Positions 25,823-34,673 are shown, numbered from the stretch's first letter. The stretch is DNA of 64,000 nucleotides from Mycoplasma sp. CAG:956 (GCA_000433475.1 HF993109.1:1-64000); one strand, 5' to 3'. Numbers and translations are program-made. Notes: generated from the sequence alone by a model not told the origin.

Positions 25823-28276
25823 ATGGAAAAAGTAAAGTTTAATGTTTCAACTAAGACGGCTAGGCTTATTGGTAGAGAAAATATTTCTGATTCAAATGGT
25901 GCTATAATTGAGTTAGTAAAAAATGCATATGATGCTGATGCTGATAGTGTTTATATAAAATTTGATATAATTTATGAAAATGTTCCTGATAAAATTGTTA
26001 TATCTGAAAATCAAAAATACTTTAATTCTGGTGAGTATGAAAAATTAACATCGTTTTATACCCAAAATGGAGATGTTTTAAGTAAAAAAAGCAATCTTAC
26101 TGACGAACAAGAACAACAGTTAAAAAATTTGCTTTTTAGCAAAAATAGTATTGTAATTTTGGATAATGGTACTGGTATGAGTGAACAAATAGTTAAAACT
26201 GTTTGGATGAATATTGGAACAAATGATAAAGAGATAAATGCTTATAGTAAAAAAGGCAGGATAAAAACAGGAGCTAAAGGCATAGGAAGATTTGCTTTAG
26301 AAAAGTTATCACAAAAGACAACAGTGTATTCAAAAAAAATGAATGATAAATTAGTATATTGGGATTTAGATTGGATGCAATTTGAGCGGAAAAGTTTATT
26401 AAATGAAATAAATGCAGACGTGGAAATTTTAGATTCGAATTTTAATGATATTATTTCCAAATATATTGATTTTTCAATGTTTGACATGAATGATAAGATT
26501 ATTGATTCAGGTACTTTAATAATCCTTTCTGGTACAAGAGAAAATTGGAATGATAGAATCTATAATAGAATAAATAATAATTTAAGTAGTATAAATCCTT
26601 TTGGAAATGTAGATACTTTTAATGTTTTTATTAATAATGTTAGAACGCCAAAATTTAATTATCATCCACAGAATACTCTTTTATCTAGTGAAGATTATGA
26701 TTATATAATAAAAGCTAGTTATGATGGTGAAAATAATGTTGGTATAGATTTGGTTAGAAATGAAGTTGATTTATCAGCAACTATGGAAGAAAGTATTATC
26801 GGTAAAAAAATTTATAATTTTGATATAAATGAATTTTGGAATAGGGAGGCTTTTAAGCAATCTAATTATAAGAAAGAAAAATATGCATCCACATTTCATA
26901 GTGATTATAAAGCGACTGAATTATTATCGAAAACGCCTATTGAAGAAATAAAGAAAATTGGTAAATTCGATTTACAATTTTATTTTTTAAAGTCAGGAAA
27001 AAGCGAATATAAAGTTATTAAAGATATAAAGACTAATAGAAGAAAAAAACTACTATCTACTTTTTCTGGTATTAAAATATATAGGGATAATTTTAAAGTT
27101 AGACCATATGGTGAAGATGGGCCAATGTATGATTGGCTACAATTGGGAGCAAGAGTTCAAAGTAGTCCAGCTGCGGTTTCTCATCCAAGTGGTTATTGGA
27201 GAGTTAACACATATCAATTGATTGGAAATGTTAATATTGGCAGGATAAATAATCCAAATTTGACGGATATGGCTAATAGAGAAGGCCTTACACTTAATGA
27301 TACGTATTATTTGTTTGTTGAATTAATTAAAAGTATAATATCAAAATTTGAATATGATAGGCAATATTTTTATAGGGAATATGTCGCCTGGCTTAAAGGC
27401 AAGGTAATGAAGATAAATCCTACCGAGGCGATTCAGAATAGCATAATACAAGAAAAAGAAAAAAAACAAGAAAGTTCTCAAGTATTTTCGACGGAAGAAT
27501 ATAGGGATGCTATATATCAAACAATAGAAGAAAAAAAATCTTCTGAATATGCAATGAAGATTTTAATGACTTTTAGTTCTGTTGGAATAACAGCTAATAC
27601 TTTTGCTCATGAGATGAAAAGTTTATCAACAAATTTAGCTACAAGAAATCAGCAATTAAAAATATGTGTTAATAATATTCTTGGACATAAAGAATATACT
27701 GGATTAGATTTTTTAAATCCATATGACGTAATAGAAGATGCAGAACGATATGACGTTTTATTAAGTAAGTGGTTGAAATTAATTATGGATAGTGCTAATA
27801 AAGCTAATTCTAAAGTCGAAAAAATGTTATTGTCAGATTTCTTTTATGAACTAAAAGATGATTGGTATGGACTATTACACAAAAAAAATATAGATATTAG
27901 TGTAATTGGCGATAATAATTGTTATGTTAATTGTGAGAAGAATGACTTATATTTAATTTTTAATAATCTTCTTTTAAATTCAGCATATTTTTTGGAGCAA
28001 GAAATAAACGGTGAAGAGCGTTTAATTATTATAAGCTATAAGAAAAATAAAGATTATATTTTAATTAATTTCCAAAATAATGGTCCAAAATTAGCTGAAA
28101 AGTTTTTGAATAATCCAGATATAATCTTTGAAGCAGGTGAAACAGCTAAAAAAGACGGTACTGGACTTGGATTATGGATATGTAAGGAAGCCGTTCATAG
28201 AAATAATGGCGAAATTCATGTTGTAAATAATGAAGTAGGATTTGAAATTGAAATAAAATGGCCGGGGGTCGATTAA
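25823..28276 (+). CDS. GHKL ATPase (Hsp90/MORC-like) with C-terminal histidine kinase core
   Basis: Two ATP-binding modules in 817 residues. The N-terminal one has the N-box ELVKNAYDADA (30-40), G1 DNGTGM (114-119) and G2 GAKGIGRFAL (150-159), as in Hsp90, MutL and MORC ATPases, and is followed by a transducer-like middle (to about 540). The C-terminal part carries an H-box TFAHEMKSL (His596), a second N-box-like FNNLLLNSAYFL, a NNGP segment and G2 GTGLGLWICKE (779-789), that is a DHp and catalytic domain of a histidine kinase. There is no membrane segment or classical sensor. The next gene is a receiver protein, its likely phosphotransfer partner. GGGGAG precedes ATG 25823; the frame extends to GTG 25811. 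Confidence 0.88.
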   Translation: MEKVKFNVSTKTARLIGRENISDSNGAIIELVKNAYDADADSVYIKFDIIYENVPDKIVISENQKYFNSGEYEKLTSFYTQNGDVLSKKSNLTDEQEQQLKNLLFSKNSIVILDNGTGMSEQIVKTVWMNIGTNDKEINAYSKKGRIKTGAKGIGRFALEKLSQKTTVYSKKMNDKLVYWDLDWMQFERKSLLNEINADVEILDSNFNDIISKYIDFSMFDMNDKIIDSGTLIILSGTRENWNDRIYNRINNNLSSINPFGNVDTFNVFINNVRTPKFNYHPQNTLLSSEDYDYIIKASYDGENNVGIDLVRNEVDLSATMEESIIGKKIYNFDINEFWNREAFKQSNYKKEKYASTFHSDYKATELLSKTPIEEIKKIGKFDLQFYFLKSGKSEYKVIKDIKTNRRKKLLSTFSGIKIYRDNFKVRPYGEDGPMYDWLQLGARVQSSPAAVSHPSGYWRVNTYQLIGNVNIGRINNPNLTDMANREGLTLNDTYYLFVELIKSIISKFEYDRQYFYREYVAWLKGKVMKINPTEAIQNSIIQEKEKKQESSQVFSTEEYRDAIYQTIEEKKSSEYAMKILMTFSSVGITANTFAHEMKSLSTNLATRNQQLKICVNNILGHKEYTGLDFLNPYDVIEDAERYDVLLSKWLKLIMDSANKANSKVEKMLLSDFFYELKDDWYGLLHKKNIDISVIGDNNCYVNCEKNDLYLIFNNLLLNSAYFLEQEINGEERLIIISYKKNKDYILINFQNNGPKLAEKFLNNPDIIFEAGETAKKDGTGLGLWICKEAVHRNNGEIHVVNNEVGFEIEIKWPGVD

Positions 28277-28277
28277 T

Positions 28278-28934
28278 ATGAAAGAATATAAAATAGGAAT
28301 TATAGAAGATAGTCCTGATGAATTGAAAGCTATAATTAGAACTATATATGAAAATTTACATACAATTTGTAATGTTAGCTATGTTGATTATAGTTGTAAT
28401 TTAAATTGTAATAATATTGTTGAAAAAATAAAAAATGATATTACTGATAGTAAAATAATGTTATTGATTATTGATAATAAATTGTTGGTGAAAGATAAGT
28501 GTGTTATAGGTACTTCAATTTATGAAGAAATAAAAAAAATTACTAGTGATTTTCCTGTGATTATAATGACTAATTATAGGGATGAAGCTTATAAAAGTGA
28601 TTATGTTGATCCTGATAAGGTATATGACAAAGAAAAGTTTTTTATGAACGGAGAGTATACTAAAGAGAAAATAAATTCGATTCGATTAACTATGGAGAAT
28701 TATAACAAGATAAAAAATGAAATAATTAGTAGACAAAAGAAAATTATTGACGAATATACTTCTCAAAAAAATGCAGCTGATGCTCAAGAAAAATTGAATG
28801 AAATTTTAGAATTAGATTTAGAAATAAAAAAATATACTCCAGTGGAAACTTCTTATCTAGAGCAACTAATATCGCCTAATCGTGTCAAGCATGTGTTTGA
28901 TTTGCTTAAAGAAATGAACGATATGCTTGATTAG
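28278..28934 (+). CDS. Receiver-domain protein with C-terminal coiled-coil
   Basis: Residues 1-125 are a receiver domain with all expected positions: acidic pair Glu10-Asp11, phospho-acceptor Asp66 at the end of strand 3 (LLIIDNK), Thr98 (IIMTN) and Lys118 (VYDKEK). Residues 130-218 are helical and highly charged, probably a coiled coil; there is no DNA-binding output domain. It starts one base after the kinase gene ends, so co-expression is near certain. I infer that it relays phosphorylation from His596 of the preceding protein to the methyltransferase or the HNH nuclease by contact rather than through transcription. Confidence 0.82.
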   Translation: MKEYKIGIIEDSPDELKAIIRTIYENLHTICNVSYVDYSCNLNCNNIVEKIKNDITDSKIMLLIIDNKLLVKDKCVIGTSIYEEIKKITSDFPVIIMTNYRDEAYKSDYVDPDKVYDKEKFFMNGEYTKEKINSIRLTMENYNKIKNEIISRQKKIIDEYTSQKNAADAQEKLNEILELDLEIKKYTPVETSYLEQLISPNRVKHVFDLLKEMNDMLD

Positions 28935-28952
28935 TAAAAAAGGTGTAGTATT

Positions 28953-29585
28953 ATGAAGTATAAAGATTTTAGAAATTTTAGAATTACTAGAAGTTGCAAT
29001 AAGCAGTACAAAGATTACAAGTCATATATAGAATATTTAGCTATAGATTTTAAGCATAGATGTGCATACTGTAATATGCTAGATAGAATTATAAATGAAA
29101 ACTTTCGAATAGATCATTTTATTCCACAAACGGTTGCTAAGAATAATAACATGGAATCATTGATTTATGATTATAATAATTTAGTATACTGTTGTCCAAA
29201 ATGCAATAGTACTAAGAGTTCACAATATGCTGGTAATATACATGATGGAACTTATAGCAATCAGTTATTTTATAACCCTGTTGATACTGATTACAATGAT
29301 ATATTTTATCGAAATGAATATGGTGGTATTTCTTCTGAAGATAAAAAGGGAAAGGAAATGATAATTAATTTAAAATTATTTTTACCTACATATTATTTTT
29401 CTTTTTTGATTGAAGAGATAGAATGCACTTTGAAAAGAATAAAACGTAAGCTTGATAGTGCTTGTGATAGTATTCGAAAAGAAAAATATCAACAAGCTTA
29501 TTTTGAATTAAATGATTTTTTAATGGAAATTAGGAATTTATTTAATTGTGATTATTATAATAATTCAGTTAAGAATACAAAGTGA
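28953..29585 (+). CDS. HNH endonuclease
   Basis: A compact HNH nuclease: CAYC (37-40), the catalytic RIDHFIPQ with His55, and YNNLVYCCPKCNSTKS (74-89) with the second Cys pair, Asn85 and Lys88. The four cysteines probably hold a structural zinc. The remaining 120 residues are helical and unrecognised. AAAGGTG is 7 bases before ATG 28953, 19 bp after the receiver gene. In this context it is the best candidate for the DNA-cutting component of the system. Confidence 0.88.
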   Translation: MKYKDFRNFRITRSCNKQYKDYKSYIEYLAIDFKHRCAYCNMLDRIINENFRIDHFIPQTVAKNNNMESLIYDYNNLVYCCPKCNSTKSSQYAGNIHDGTYSNQLFYNPVDTDYNDIFYRNEYGGISSEDKKGKEMIINLKLFLPTYYFSFLIEEIECTLKRIKRKLDSACDSIRKEKYQQAYFELNDFLMEIRNLFNCDYYNNSVKNTK

Positions 29586-29697
29586 TTTTTAAACGAATGT
29601 GATATGTATAAAATTTTCTTATTTGGTATAATAAATTTACAGGATATAAACTTCTGGCTAATAATAGTAAAAAATATGTAAAAAATGTGGATAAAAC

Positions 29698-29726
29698 TTG
29701 CAAAATAAAAAACTTAATAGTAAAAT
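29698..29726 (+). promoter_or_regulatory. Promoter of the secreted protein/sortase/VanZ operon
   Basis: TTGCAA (29698-29703) and TAAAAT (29721-29726) are 17 bp apart. Initiation near 29733 excludes the upstream TTG frame start at 29698 and supports ATG 29752. Confidence 0.5.
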
Positions 29727-29751
29727 GAAAAAAGAAGAGAGGAAGATAGAT

Positions 29752-30288
29752 ATGAAAAATATGAAGAAGTTCGTATTCTTATTTGTAGCTGTTTTACTTA
29801 CTACTGTAAGTGTAAATGCTATGTCTAAGAATGAATTAAAAGACAAACTAACAAAATCTTACACAATTAACGGAGTTACTTATTCATTAAATAACGGAGA
29901 TGCTAATATGGTAAAAAGTTATTTAGAACAAAACGAAGTTAGTGAATCTGATTGTGATTACATTGCTGCTCAATTAGACAAAGCTGTTGCAATCCTTAAA
30001 GATGCTAAAGTTACTGATTTATCTAAATTAAGTACTAGCACTAAAAAAGAATTAAAAGCATTAGTAAATAATGTTGGTGCTAACACTAAAGTTCCAGTAA
30101 GCATTAATAATGGAAAATTATTCGTTGGTTATGTAGATGAACCTACTAAAGCATTCTATAATGATAAAGTAAATGTTAAAACTGATGTTAAGTATACTGA
30201 CGGAAATTTAGTAATTACAATTGCTTCAGTAGTTGCTATTATCGGAATCGCAACAATTGCTGTTAAAGCAAAAAAACAAAATGCTTAA
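29752..30288 (+). CDS. Secreted protein with C-terminal membrane anchor
   Basis: 178 residues: an N-terminal signal peptide (KKFVFLFVAVLLTTVSVNA), a soluble Lys/Asp/Asn-rich domain of about 130 residues, and a C-terminal hydrophobic segment (LVITIASVVAIIGIATIAV) with a positively charged tail KAKKQNA. That end looks like a sortase substrate, and the next gene is a sortase, but no LPxTG-like motif is visible before the hydrophobic segment. GAGAGG precedes ATG 29752. Codon use is smoother and less AT-extreme than in region D, in line with a resident, well expressed gene. Function unknown. Confidence 0.7.
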   Translation: MKNMKKFVFLFVAVLLTTVSVNAMSKNELKDKLTKSYTINGVTYSLNNGDANMVKSYLEQNEVSESDCDYIAAQLDKAVAILKDAKVTDLSKLSTSTKKELKALVNNVGANTKVPVSINNGKLFVGYVDEPTKAFYNDKVNVKTDVKYTDGNLVITIASVVAIIGIATIAVKAKKQNA

Positions 30289-30931
30289 TTTACTAAAAAA
30301 GAGTGGGAAAGTGATTGTTAGAGAGTTAGCAATCGCTTTTTTCTTTGCTTCCCTTTTAGTCTTGCTTGTTAATTTTACTTTAAAAGATAAAATAACTACC
30401 TATATTAATTTATTTAATAAAGTAGCCATTAAAACCACTACTAAAGTTTCTAGTGATTTATCTAATATTAAAATTGATTCCGAAACAAAAAGACTAAGTC
30501 CAATTCCTGCTTATGGTGAAGCTTTTGGTACCATTAATATTCCAGAGATAGATAGAACAATAAATCTATATAATGGAGATTCTTTGAGTATTATTAGAAA
30601 TGGTGCAGGACGTTATATTGGTTCTTTCTTTCCGGGAGAGGGATTACCAATTATTATAGCTGCCCATAATAACATGCGTCACTTTGGACTTATTACTAAA
30701 TTAACAAATGGTTCTTTAATCTACATTGATACTTATTATGGCAAATATACTTATGAAGTATATGATTATGAAATATTAAAAGATAGTGATTTAAATAAGA
30801 GGTTTCAAACATTCTTAGAAGAAGATGGGGAAAGAGTCTTATTTTATACATGTTATCCAATTAACGGTGTAGGGTATAGATACCAAAGATATGTAGTATA
30901 TGCTAAAAGAATAGAAGGGAAAGATTTATGA
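30281..30931 (+). CDS. Sortase (class D-like or unclassified)
   Basis: One N-terminal membrane segment, then a sortase beta-barrel with catalytic His129 (IIIAAHNN), Cys191 (LFYTCYP) and Arg203 (YRYQRYVVYA). The F-x-T-C motif in place of TLxTC fits class D or related sortases. Sortases cleave a sorting signal and link the protein to the wall or polymerise pilins. ATG 30281 overlaps the stop of the upstream gene by eight bases, so translation is coupled; the TTG at 30233 is inside that gene and not credible. The immediate neighbour upstream is the candidate substrate. Confidence 0.85.
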   Translation: MLNLLKKSGKVIVRELAIAFFFASLLVLLVNFTLKDKITTYINLFNKVAIKTTTKVSSDLSNIKIDSETKRLSPIPAYGEAFGTINIPEIDRTINLYNGDSLSIIRNGAGRYIGSFFPGEGLPIIIAAHNNMRHFGLITKLTNGSLIYIDTYYGKYTYEVYDYEILKDSDLNKRFQTFLEEDGERVLFYTCYPINGVGYRYQRYVVYAKRIEGKDL

Positions 30932-32208
30932 GAGTAGTATTAAGTTATATAATGAAATTTATTCAAAGTATTAGTTTTTTTCTATTATCTTTAAGTCTTA
31001 TTCTAATATTTACTGTCTTTAATGAAGACTATGTATTGGATCTTTTAAATAATCATAATTACTATCAAGAACTATATGATAATACTTTAGAAGAAGTATC
31101 ATATTATTTAGAACAATCAGGATTAAATGAAGAGGTACTAAATAATGTAATATCGGTTAAGTCTTTAAAAAATGAAATAATAACTACTATTGATAATCTT
31201 TATACTAATCAAAAAATAACAGTTAATACCGAAGAATTTCAAAATAATCTAACAACTAATATAAATAACTATATAAAAGATAATAATATTAGAGTAGATA
31301 ATAAAGATACTGTTAATATCTTAACTAAAAAACTTGTTAATATTTATGAAGAAGAGATATCATACAATAATACTTTTGAAAAAGTAAGACCAATGTTTAA
31401 TAAGGCTTATAAGTTAACAAAAATAGTATTATATTTAAGTATTATTGTATCTATTATTACTTATTTAATTAATAGATATATTTTTAAAGATAGAAATATA
31501 ATAGCATCTTTATTTACTAATTTTGTTATTTTAGTGGGACTTGTTTTATATATTAAGTATACTATTGATATAAATAATATCTTTTTCTATAATACTTCAA
31601 TTAGTAATATTTTAATGGAGTTTATAAATAGTGTGTTAAAGTGTATGCTAGTAACTGGTATAGTATCTTTTCTCTTAGGACTTTTTATAGTTTTTACAAC
31701 GACGGGTACTTTTAAGGCTTTAAGAAAAAATAAAAAGTTATTTCATAGTATCTTAGTAATAATCTGGATGTTAGTAATATTTAATTTTTCTAGTCAAAAT
31801 GGACCTAAATCTACTAAGACTAGTGATGTGGTTACTAGTATGGTTGTTAATGTAACTACTAGTGTTACTAATAAAGATATACCTAGAGAAGAAGTAAAGA
31901 AAAAGGTAGAAGATAGTACATTTTTAGTAAGAAAGACAGCACATTTTACAGAGTATTTAATTTTAGGTATTTTAGTATTACAACTATTAAGTGATTATAC
32001 AAAGATTAATAAAAGAATGTTAATTGTTAGTTTAATTATATGCTATTTATATGCTGTAAGTGATGAAGTGCATCAAATCTTTATTCCTGGTAGAACTGCT
32101 AAAGTATTAGATACCTTTATAGATGGTGCTGGTTCTTTAGTAGGAATAACTATTTATAGTATCTATCAAAGTAAATGTCGAAAAATGTCGTTTTTTGACG
32201 AACAATAA
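30928..32208 (+). CDS. Membrane protein with C-terminal VanZ domain
   Basis: Residues about 1-130 hold one membrane segment and an extracellular helical domain; two or three more membrane segments follow, and residues 270-420 are a VanZ-like domain (FNFSSQNG, LVRKTAHFTEYLILG, SDEVHQIFIPGR, DTFIDGAGSLVG). VanZ proteins are linked to glycopeptide or lipoglycopeptide tolerance and to phosphate-related envelope functions, but their reaction is uncertain. The ATG overlaps the sortase TGA by four bases. The long N-terminal extension is not part of the usual VanZ protein. Confidence 0.8.
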   Translation: MRVVLSYIMKFIQSISFFLLSLSLILIFTVFNEDYVLDLLNNHNYYQELYDNTLEEVSYYLEQSGLNEEVLNNVISVKSLKNEIITTIDNLYTNQKITVNTEEFQNNLTTNINNYIKDNNIRVDNKDTVNILTKKLVNIYEEEISYNNTFEKVRPMFNKAYKLTKIVLYLSIIVSIITYLINRYIFKDRNIIASLFTNFVILVGLVLYIKYTIDINNIFFYNTSISNILMEFINSVLKCMLVTGIVSFLLGLFIVFTTTGTFKALRKNKKLFHSILVIIWMLVIFNFSSQNGPKSTKTSDVVTSMVVNVTTSVTNKDIPREEVKKKVEDSTFLVRKTAHFTEYLILGILVLQLLSDYTKINKRMLIVSLIICYLYAVSDEVHQIFIPGRTAKVLDTFIDGAGSLVGITIYSIYQSKCRKMSFFDEQ

Positions 32209-32257
32209 TTGGTTAAAAATTTATGTGGGTAAGTTATAATAACTATAAGGAGATAAT

Positions 32258-32415
32258 ATGTTATTAATAATTTTAGTGGGACTTATTTTATTCATGTTAT
32301 GGTGCATGTTAAAGGTTAGTTCCGAGACCCAAAAATTAGAAGAAAAAATGTTAAAAAACACAATGAAATCCAAGAAAAATTAGGAATTGAAAAACCAGAA
32401 ATTCTTATCATTTAA
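32258..32415 (+). pseudogene. Small single-pass membrane protein with a frameshift in an A-run
   Basis: After a strong AAGGAG (32247-32252) the frame from ATG 32258 gives a hydrophobic segment and a coiled, charged tail, then stops at TAG 32381 after 41 codons. If the A-run at 32353-32358 had one more A, the tail would continue naturally as KKHNEIQEKLGIEKPEILII to TAA 32413. This is either a real frameshift, slippage-based recoding or an assembly error. The type is a short membrane protein of unknown role. Confidence 0.5.
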
Positions 32416-32440
32416 TCTTGCAATTTGTTGTGTTTTTTGC

Positions 32441-32469
32441 TTGCCATAAACTATAACTTATTATATAAT
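32441..32469 (+). promoter_or_regulatory. Promoter of the capsule kinase operon
   Basis: TTGCCA (32441-32446) and TATAAT (32464-32469) with 17-bp spacing. Initiation near 32476 lies after the ATG at 32471, so translation must begin at ATG 32492. Confidence 0.65.
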
Positions 32470-32491
32470 AATGGGAGTTAAGAGGGAATAT

Positions 32492-33196
32492 ATGGAAGAG
32501 ATTAATTTAAAAGAATTGTTTGACTATTTTGTGAGCAAATGGTTTATAATTGCAATTGCTGGTTTAGTTTTTGTAGTAGCAGGTGCATCTTATACAGTAT
32601 TTTTAAAAACCCCAATGTATAATTCTTATACAACAATGGTTTTAACTACTAATAATGAAAAATCTAATACTAGCCAATCAATTACACAAAATGATATTAC
32701 TTTAAATAAAAACTTAATATCTAACTATCGTGTAATTATGAAATCACATAGTATTTTAAATCAAGTAATTAATAATTTAAACTTAAACACATCAGTTGAA
32801 CAATTAAAGAAAAAAGTAAATGTAACAACTGAGGACGATACAGAAATAATTCGTATTTCTGTTAATAGTGAAAATGCGGAAAATGCAAGAGATGTTGCAA
32901 ATGAAATAGCTAGAGTATTTTCAAATGATGTAGCAAGATACTATAGTATTAAAAATGTTGCCATTGTAGATTATGCTGAGGCTTCAAGTAATCCTTATAA
33001 CATTAGTTTATTAAAAACAACTGTTTTAGCATTACTTGTTGGAGTAGTTTTAGCTTGTGCAGCAATATTTATTATGTTCTATTTTGATACAACTATTAAG
33101 AGTGTTGAAGAAATAGAAACTAAGATTGGATTACCAACACTTGGCGTTGTACCAATTAAATATGTACCAAAAGAGAAGAAAGGAAGAAGAAAATGA
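32492..33196 (+). CDS. cpsC: Capsular polysaccharide chain-length/kinase modulator (Wzz-like, YveK/CpsC)
   Basis: A Wzz-type protein of 234 residues: N-terminal LKELFDYFVSKW, a membrane segment near residues 20-42, an extracellular helical region, and a second membrane segment (LLALLVGVVLACAAIFIMF type) near 175-200, followed by a short cytoplasmic tail. It activates the tyrosine kinase encoded next and sets polymer length. GAGGG six bases before ATG 32492 and the promoter position set the start. Its TGA overlaps the kinase ATG. Confidence 0.88.
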   Translation: MEEINLKELFDYFVSKWFIIAIAGLVFVVAGASYTVFLKTPMYNSYTTMVLTTNNEKSNTSQSITQNDITLNKNLISNYRVIMKSHSILNQVINNLNLNTSVEQLKKKVNVTTEDDTEIIRISVNSENAENARDVANEIARVFSNDVARYYSIKNVAIVDYAEASSNPYNISLLKTTVLALLVGVVLACAAIFIMFYFDTTIKSVEEIETKIGLPTLGVVPIKYVPKEKKGRRK

Positions 33197-33861
33197 ATAA
33201 TGAACTTATAGTTGCTAATAATCCAAAAAGTGGTGTAGCTGAAGCAATTAAGACTATTCGTACTAATCTTTTATTCTCTTCAATTGATGAACCAGTTAAA
33301 TCAATATTAATGACTAGTTCAATGAGTGGAGAAGGTAAGTCATTTGTAAGTGCTAACCTTGCTGTTGCTTTTGCTCAAGCAGGAGTTAAAGTGTTAATTG
33401 TTGATTGCGATTTACGTCGTGGAAGACAACATAAAATTTTCAATATTGATAATGAACAAGGATTATCGAATTTATTGCTAGATGATGTTGATAAAAATTA
33501 TAAAAAATATATTAAGAAAACAAGATATGAAAATATTTATGTTTTACCAATGGGCATTGTACCACCAAACCCAAGTGAACTTTTAGCATCGGCTAAAAAT
33601 AAACAATTAGTTAAACTTTTAAAGCAAAAATTTGATTTAGTAATTTATGATGGTGTACCAGTTGGTGGCTTAACTGATTCAATTATTATGGCTGACTTAG
33701 TAGATAAGATTGTTATTGTATCAGCCTATAAAATAACACCAGTAGAATTCTTAGCTAATACTAATAAAGCTTTAGAAAAATTTAAGGATAAAATTGCGGG
33801 AGTTATTTTAAATAAATTCCCATCTTCAAAAGATCATTATTATAGTAAATATTATAGTTAA
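33193..33861 (+). CDS. cpsD: Bacterial tyrosine kinase (CpsD/CapB type)
   Basis: A BY-kinase with Walker A GEGKS (46-50), Walker A-prime VLIVDCDLRRG (67-77) and Walker B LVIYDGVP. The C-terminus has a tyrosine cluster YYSKYYS (216-222), the autophosphorylation site. It phosphorylates itself and partners and controls polysaccharide length and export together with CpsC and the phosphatase CpsB. Start overlaps the upstream stop by four bases. Normal family length. Confidence 0.92.
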   Translation: MNNELIVANNPKSGVAEAIKTIRTNLLFSSIDEPVKSILMTSSMSGEGKSFVSANLAVAFAQAGVKVLIVDCDLRRGRQHKIFNIDNEQGLSNLLLDDVDKNYKKYIKKTRYENIYVLPMGIVPPNPSELLASAKNKQLVKLLKQKFDLVIYDGVPVGGLTDSIIMADLVDKIVIVSAYKITPVEFLANTNKALEKFKDKIAGVILNKFPSSKDHYYSKYYS

Positions 33862-33878
33862 GTTGATTGGAGTAGTTT

Positions 33879-34652
33879 ATGATTGATTTACATAGTCATA
33901 TTCTACCTAATATTGATGATGGTTCCAGATCCTTAGAAGAATCAATCGAGATAATTAAACAAGCTGTTTCTAATGGAGTAACTGATATTATTGTTACTCC
34001 TCATTTTATATTAGGTAGTAGTTATAATAAAGAAAAAAAAGAAAATAAAAAATTGCTAGCAGAATTACAAAAGAAAGTAAAAAATGAAAACATAGATATC
34101 AATCTTTATTTAGGAAATGAAATATTTGTTGATATTGAAATGGTAAGTCTTTTAACAAAAAAGAAGATATCTTCACTTAATGATACTCGTTATGTTTTAT
34201 TTGAATTACCAATGAATAGCAAATATAAAAACATTAGAAAAACTTTGTTTGATTTACAAAGTGCTGGTTATATTCCAGTAATTGCTCATCCTGAACGTTA
34301 CCGAGTAATTAAAGAAAATCCTAAACTTGTAGAAGAATGGAAAGAAGCTGGGGCTGTTTTTCAAAGTAATATAGGTTCTTTATTAGGACGATATGGTAAA
34401 GAAGCTAAAAAAACTTTAGAAATATTATTAAAACATGAAGCTATAACTTTTTTAGCAAGTGATATTCATCATAGTCGTGATACCTTTTATGAAGATATAC
34501 CAAAATTAAAGAAAAACCTAAAAAAAATAATAAGTGATGATTATGTGGAAGAATTATTTGAAACTAATGGTAGAAAAGTTTTAAATAACGAAAAAATAGA
34601 ATTTAGAGAGATGATACCTCTTAAGAAAAATGTCTTTGGACAATACAAATAA
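33879..34652 (+). CDS. cpsB: Tyrosine-protein phosphatase (CpsB/YwqE, PHP family)
   Basis: A PHP-domain phosphatase with the metal-binding DLHSHILPNIDDGS at the N-terminus, TPHF near residue 42, HPERY and SDIHH in the C-terminal half. It removes phosphate from the tyrosine cluster of the kinase. GGAG lies before ATG 33879, and the stop codon lies inside a terminator stem, so it ends the capsule regulatory operon. The gene set sits between the two polysaccharide loci and could regulate either. Confidence 0.92.
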   Translation: MIDLHSHILPNIDDGSRSLEESIEIIKQAVSNGVTDIIVTPHFILGSSYNKEKKENKKLLAELQKKVKNENIDINLYLGNEIFVDIEMVSLLTKKKISSLNDTRYVLFELPMNSKYKNIRKTLFDLQSAGYIPVIAHPERYRVIKENPKLVEEWKEAGAVFQSNIGSLLGRYGKEAKKTLEILLKHEAITFLASDIHHSRDTFYEDIPKLKKNLKKIISDDYVEELFETNGRKVLNNEKIEFREMIPLKKNVFGQYK

Positions 34653-34673
34653 GCCTCAAATGGGGCTTATTTA
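34647..34673 (+). terminator. Terminator of the capsule kinase operon
   Basis: AAATAAGCC (34647-34655) pairs with GGCTTATTT (34664-34672), a perfect 9-bp stem with an 8-base loop; it includes the TAA of the phosphatase gene. Confidence 0.7.

Noticed and set aside
24331..29585. Naming region D as Detocs, DISARM, BREX or another known system
   Set aside because: It shares single themes (phosphorelay, methyltransferase) but not the full gene set of any of these that I can recall; a profile search is needed.
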